A stretch of DNA of 64,000 nucleotides from positions 6,559,001 through 6,623,000 of the forward strand of contig WPIO01000016.1 in assembly GCA_009760855.2 (NCBI GenBank), written 5' to 3'. Positions 55,955 through 64,000 of this stretch are shown piece by piece. The notes under the pieces are model-generated. The model made no database searches. It was not told the origin of the DNA and worked only from the letters and a program-made list of their open reading frames with translations. Position 1 is the first letter of the stretch; the number at the start of each line of letters is the position of its first letter. Origin of the DNA: Cristatella mucedo (lineage: Eukaryota; Bryozoa; Phylactolaemata; Cristatellidae). A program made the position numbers and the translations under genes.

Positions 55955-56015
55955 GATAATAATAATAATAACACTAATAATAATAATCATACATTTGATA
56001 ATGCGCCCTCACAGA
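55955..56015 (-). mobile_element. LINE family 1 3'-terminal remnant
   Basis: AATAATAATAATAACACTAA then CATTTGATAATGCGCCCTCA, cut off after about 60 bases. Confidence 0.6.
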
Positions 56016-56024
56016 TGGATGAAT

Positions 56025-56090
56025 GATTAGCCTGAGATTAGACGGATTAGCCTGAGATTAGCCGGATTAGCCAGAGATTAGCTGGATGGA
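56025..56090 (+). repeat. About 20-base tandem repeat, three copies
   Basis: GATTAGCCTGAGATTAGACG and two variants, next to the truncated LINE tail. Confidence 0.85.
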
Positions 56091-57455
56091 TGAATCCAGA
56101 GCCCGCCACGTGCATGACAGTTCCTACGTTTTACCGAGTTGGAAATATTTTGCAGGGAAATTTGTCAAGTAAACTGAATCGTTAGTATGGCTAGGTGATA
56201 GTGAGGGCAGAGTGAGCCAATAAATTCATATTCTGAGAGGCCGTCTCTCACATTGCCGTAGCAGCCACCTTGAGTTTGGTAGGTGGCACATACTGTAGCA
56301 CATACCTTGGTAGAAACCTACTTCGTGACGATTTATAAGTATAGAGGTTTAAATGTGAACTCTTTTTGTATTACTTTCTCGCCACAATCCACACAATCAC
56401 TAAGTTTGATGGCACTTTATAAATTATCTTAGCGTTCTGCGGACGTAAGAGCTGAATGTTTACGTTTAATGCCATTATAGTAGTTCTGGCGGTCCTGTCA
56501 ACCGAAGAAAAACAGGTAGCTTCTAAATGTTTTTTTTTGACAAAGTTTCGTTGGGGTTGAGTAAGAGCATCAGAATTTTATTACATTCCTGCTTCTGCTT
56601 AGACAACTTCTCAATAAAATTAGCGACACCTTGTCGGCACCTCACATCTCTGACAGGCTTGTACAGTCACGATCAAGTAATGACTCTTAAGTAATTACCG
56701 ATCATGATGCCAGTGGCCAGCAGTGCTAAGATATTGTATCAATGCAAATAGCTCAGGTGGATTATTTATTACATCTTTTATTTTCAAACTTGCAGTACAC
56801 CTGACTCTTGTAGGCATCAGCGATGTGGTCGCTCGGCAGTCGATTTTCTAAAGTGGAAAGCCACTCTCCTGCTAGATACAGCGTGCGAGTCCTCTCTATT
56901 AAATCTCCATCATGATAGTGAAATTTTCGCACCTCTCACATCGGAGGAGAAAGGCCAACGGGCGTAATTCACTACGAAATCCAGATGCTCAGTTTTCAAT
57001 TAGGATCAAGCACCATTAGAGCGGAAGTAACTCAAAAAAAGTTACCTTCAGGTGTCGCAGAGTAACTCATGCGTCGTGTTATATAATCTTGATAAATAAT
57101 TGACGATATTTCAATGCTCGTTTCCAAGTAATAAACGTATATGTTTGGACAATAAATGTCACAGTTAAGCTAATCGAGGAATATTTCTCGACTTCTGAAT
57201 TCCGATGTATATTTTACTATTTGCCTGTAGCTCCAAAGAATTATCCTCAGGTTTTTGCTTTGTTTTGTAGCAGCTATGCTTTTACAATTTTGAAAAAATC
57301 TCTTGCCTGCGTGGCTGCTTATGCACTCAGCATCACTTTGCCTAATGGTGAGCCAAATAGTAGCTCTCCAGGGTGAAACTCGTAGTACTCACAGATTTTT
57401 TAAGTAACAGATTATGTTCACACCACCTGACACCAGGTATTTTGCTAAGGGTTGT
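56091..57455. other. Unrecognised DNA
   Basis: AT-rich intergenic DNA between gene D and the GPCR gene. No gene or repeat was recognised. Confidence 0.4.
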
Positions 57456-57459
57456 ATAG

Positions 57460-57560
57460 TAATAATAGTACATTTGATAAAGCGCCCTCAGAGAAGTCAA
57501 TCTCTTTCTAGGCGCTTTGCATTTGCTGCAAAGGAAGCACCATCGAATGGAAGACAAAGA
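57460..57560 (-). mobile_element. LINE family 1 3'-terminal remnant
   Basis: ACATTTGATAAAGCGCCCTC then AGAGAAGTCAATCTCTTTCT, cut after GCAAAGGAAGCACCATCGAA. Confidence 0.8.
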
Positions 57561-57654
57561 TCGTAAAGTGATATGTGGTGCTAACAAATTTTAATATTCT
57601 CCGTATATTGCAGGCTCAGACGTGTTTCTTCGATTATATATGTATTTATATATA

Positions 57655-57815
57655 TTTATAATTCATTTGCACAGCATCATAAGGGAACTTAATCTCTATT
57701 TAGGTGCTTCACATATGCCACGGAGCTCGAGCATACGACCTCGGCTATCGAATACATTCACATTAACCTTGGAGCACATCTATCACTGAGCCAAACCTCA
57801 TTCATTACCATCATT
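57655..57815 (-). mobile_element. tRNA-derived SINE S2 with a LINE family 1 tail
   Basis: On the minus strand: an A box-like TTTGGCTCAGTGATAGATG, a B box-like TATGCTCGAGCTCC, then the LINE-type tail ATAGAGATTAAGTTCCC. Same layout as 11972-12118. Confidence 0.65.
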
Positions 57816-58306
57816 CATCGCCCAGCTGAGGGATGTAACGTGAACCACATATAGATTGTAGTGCCTACCCGTTGCTTATTGCTGATTTCTTCTATCGCGT
57901 GAAGTCTTTTGTTTCACATACAATTTCTTGAGCTACAGGTTATTTTAAAACACAGTTCCCGAAATACGTGAATGTTTTATTTCAAGGGTACTCGAAATCT
58001 GCTTGGGCACTGAAAGGTTTACTATTTCTTGTAAGCGGTCACCACGACAAACTCTAGAAATGAACCGGTTGCCCTGAGCATTTGTGTACACAAGGATCAG
58101 TCTTTAGTAAGTAAATGCAACACAATTATTAGGGATATACCGATTTAGTCAGATTTATTGTTTCGTTTAATCCAATGGAAGAATAAGTTCTGCCCTAACT
58201 GAACTGAAGGCTATGCAATTATAACTGGAGATTTCCAACGTCAACGACACTTCAGAGTTTGATTTTGCCGATATCCATGTATCAACAGGAATAACAGCAT
58301 GCGACA
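57816..58306. other. Intergenic DNA / 3' flank of the GPCR gene
   Basis: No gene recognised. Confidence 0.4.
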
Positions 58307-62904
<4,598 letters not shown>

Positions 62905-64000
62905 CTGATCACCGAAAATCAAAATAGCGGATGCATCGTCTAAAGGGAAGAAATTTGTCTTTGATTGGGACTAGAAATAGATTGGAGAACAACTTCGAGC
63001 TAAGGTCGAATGGGGGTGGCTGTTCAGTAGGACATGGGATTAAAGCAATGAACATTGATTACAAATTCTGGTGAAACCGTTGCCCTGGATACAGATTATG
63101 TGACATTTAATCTGTCCTGCAAAGAGGATATTGCCAGATGGTAGCAAGGATTGCTGGAAATTCTTAAAAATCTTGGAATTCAAATTATAATAAGTATTAC
63201 TCATAACAGTTCTATGCACTACTTGGCGTTGGCTAGGATGTTTTAATGCTACATCTTAAGTCCTCGTAGGCTAACTGATGGATTGTTTAGATTTCCCGGG
63301 TTTTGCATTAAGGTTGATGTAGCTCACATTTATGTTCTTTCAATGTCTTGTGCCTGAGTCAGAGCTTAATGATGAGGAGTTTTCGCTGGGGGATGAGGGT
63401 GCTGCCGCAGGCTTTCCTTCATATCCCAGTTCAAGTGCAGATAATTACTAATTTCCAAATCTGATTCTTAATGTGGCTCCCCTTTACTTGTTAAGAACAA
63501 AAGGAGCTCACTGTGAGCCATAGAAGCGTGACTAAAGTAAGACGAAAACAACTAAGCTTATAGTAATTTAAATGATAACTGCTGTTTTCTTTGAACGCGT
63601 AAAGATGGCACCAGATATGGTAAAATGCCATGCTGTTTAAACTAGAGAGTAAAGCGGTAGAATGCTTTGCTCCGGTTCTTGCTCACGCCTGACGTCGATA
63701 TGCAGGGTTGCCGAATAAAACTCTGGTTTGTTTCGATTACTGAAGTACAGCTCAATTGTCTCAGTAGCAAATAAAAACCTACTGCTCATGGTAGATGCCA
63801 TTAACGTAAGAAGTAAATTGAGACTACCTGACACAATTTATTCAATGGAATGATTCGCCGCAAAATGGCTGTTATAGCGAATGAGCAAATGCTTAATAAA
63901 TGTGCATATGCGAACCTCAAGGAGCATAGCAGCACAAATTTATGATTTGCTATTAAATTAAATTATATGATCTTGGCAATTTAAAAAAATCCATGTGAAT
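62905..64000 (-). other. Upstream part of the GPCR gene, exons not resolved
   Basis: No exon could be proved. A minus-strand frame at 63834-63637 containing RFLFATETIELYFSNRNKPE and ATLHIDVRREQEPEQ could be an ectodomain exon or chance. Confidence 0.25.

Overview
The window is animal (metazoan) nuclear DNA. It has spliced genes with GT-AG introns, introns full of L2/CR1-type non-LTR retrotransposons, tRNA-derived SINEs and long di- and trinucleotide microsatellites, and an adhesion-type GPCR gene. I saw no operons, bacterial signals, CRISPR arrays or LTR elements. The species is not identifiable by eye; a non-vertebrate animal is likeliest.

The main content is a head-to-tail array of four zeta-crystallin-type NADPH:quinone oxidoreductase genes (MDR superfamily), all on the + strand: A (ATG 4190, stop 9490), B (20229-25769), C (35814-39372) and D (42811-52610). 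Each can be read as seven coding exons of 90, 153, 164, 52, 150, 198 and 165 nt (171 in C), with the same intron positions and phases. The products are 323, 323, 325 and 323 aa with no visible breaks. A and B are the youngest pair, with about 16 amino-acid differences, and lie in a tandem duplication offset by about 16 kb. Its two halves differ by precise LINE and SINE insertions and share an unusually similar tract around coding exon 2. B and C also share a noncoding 5' region (about 15680-16090 and 33700-34140) with a conserved CACGTG box and a probable untranslated first exon.

Layout: 1-4189, duplicated noncoding DNA and LINE/SINE copies upstream of A; 4190-9490, gene A; 9850-13950, LINE fragments and unrecognised DNA; about 13960-15225, a divergent satellite of about 176 bp period; 15680-20228, 5' region of B; 20229-25769, gene B; 26100-33670, LINE fragments, SINEs and unrecognised DNA; 33700-39372, 5' region and gene C; 39373-42810, intergenic; 42811-52610, gene D, with large introns holding a 2.2 kb LINE; 52850-55290, a mosaic LINE; 55300-58300, mostly featureless; 58307-62904, the 3' part of an adhesion GPCR on the - strand, tail-to-tail with D and running off the right side.

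The four reductases probably carry out related one- or two-electron quinone/enal reductions in the cytosol. The GPCR is a membrane receptor with no evident functional link to them. Other recurring signals are a LINE 3' end shared by SINEs, polypurine (GA)n tracts in the same intron of three paralogs, and several low-complexity tracts that create spurious open frames.
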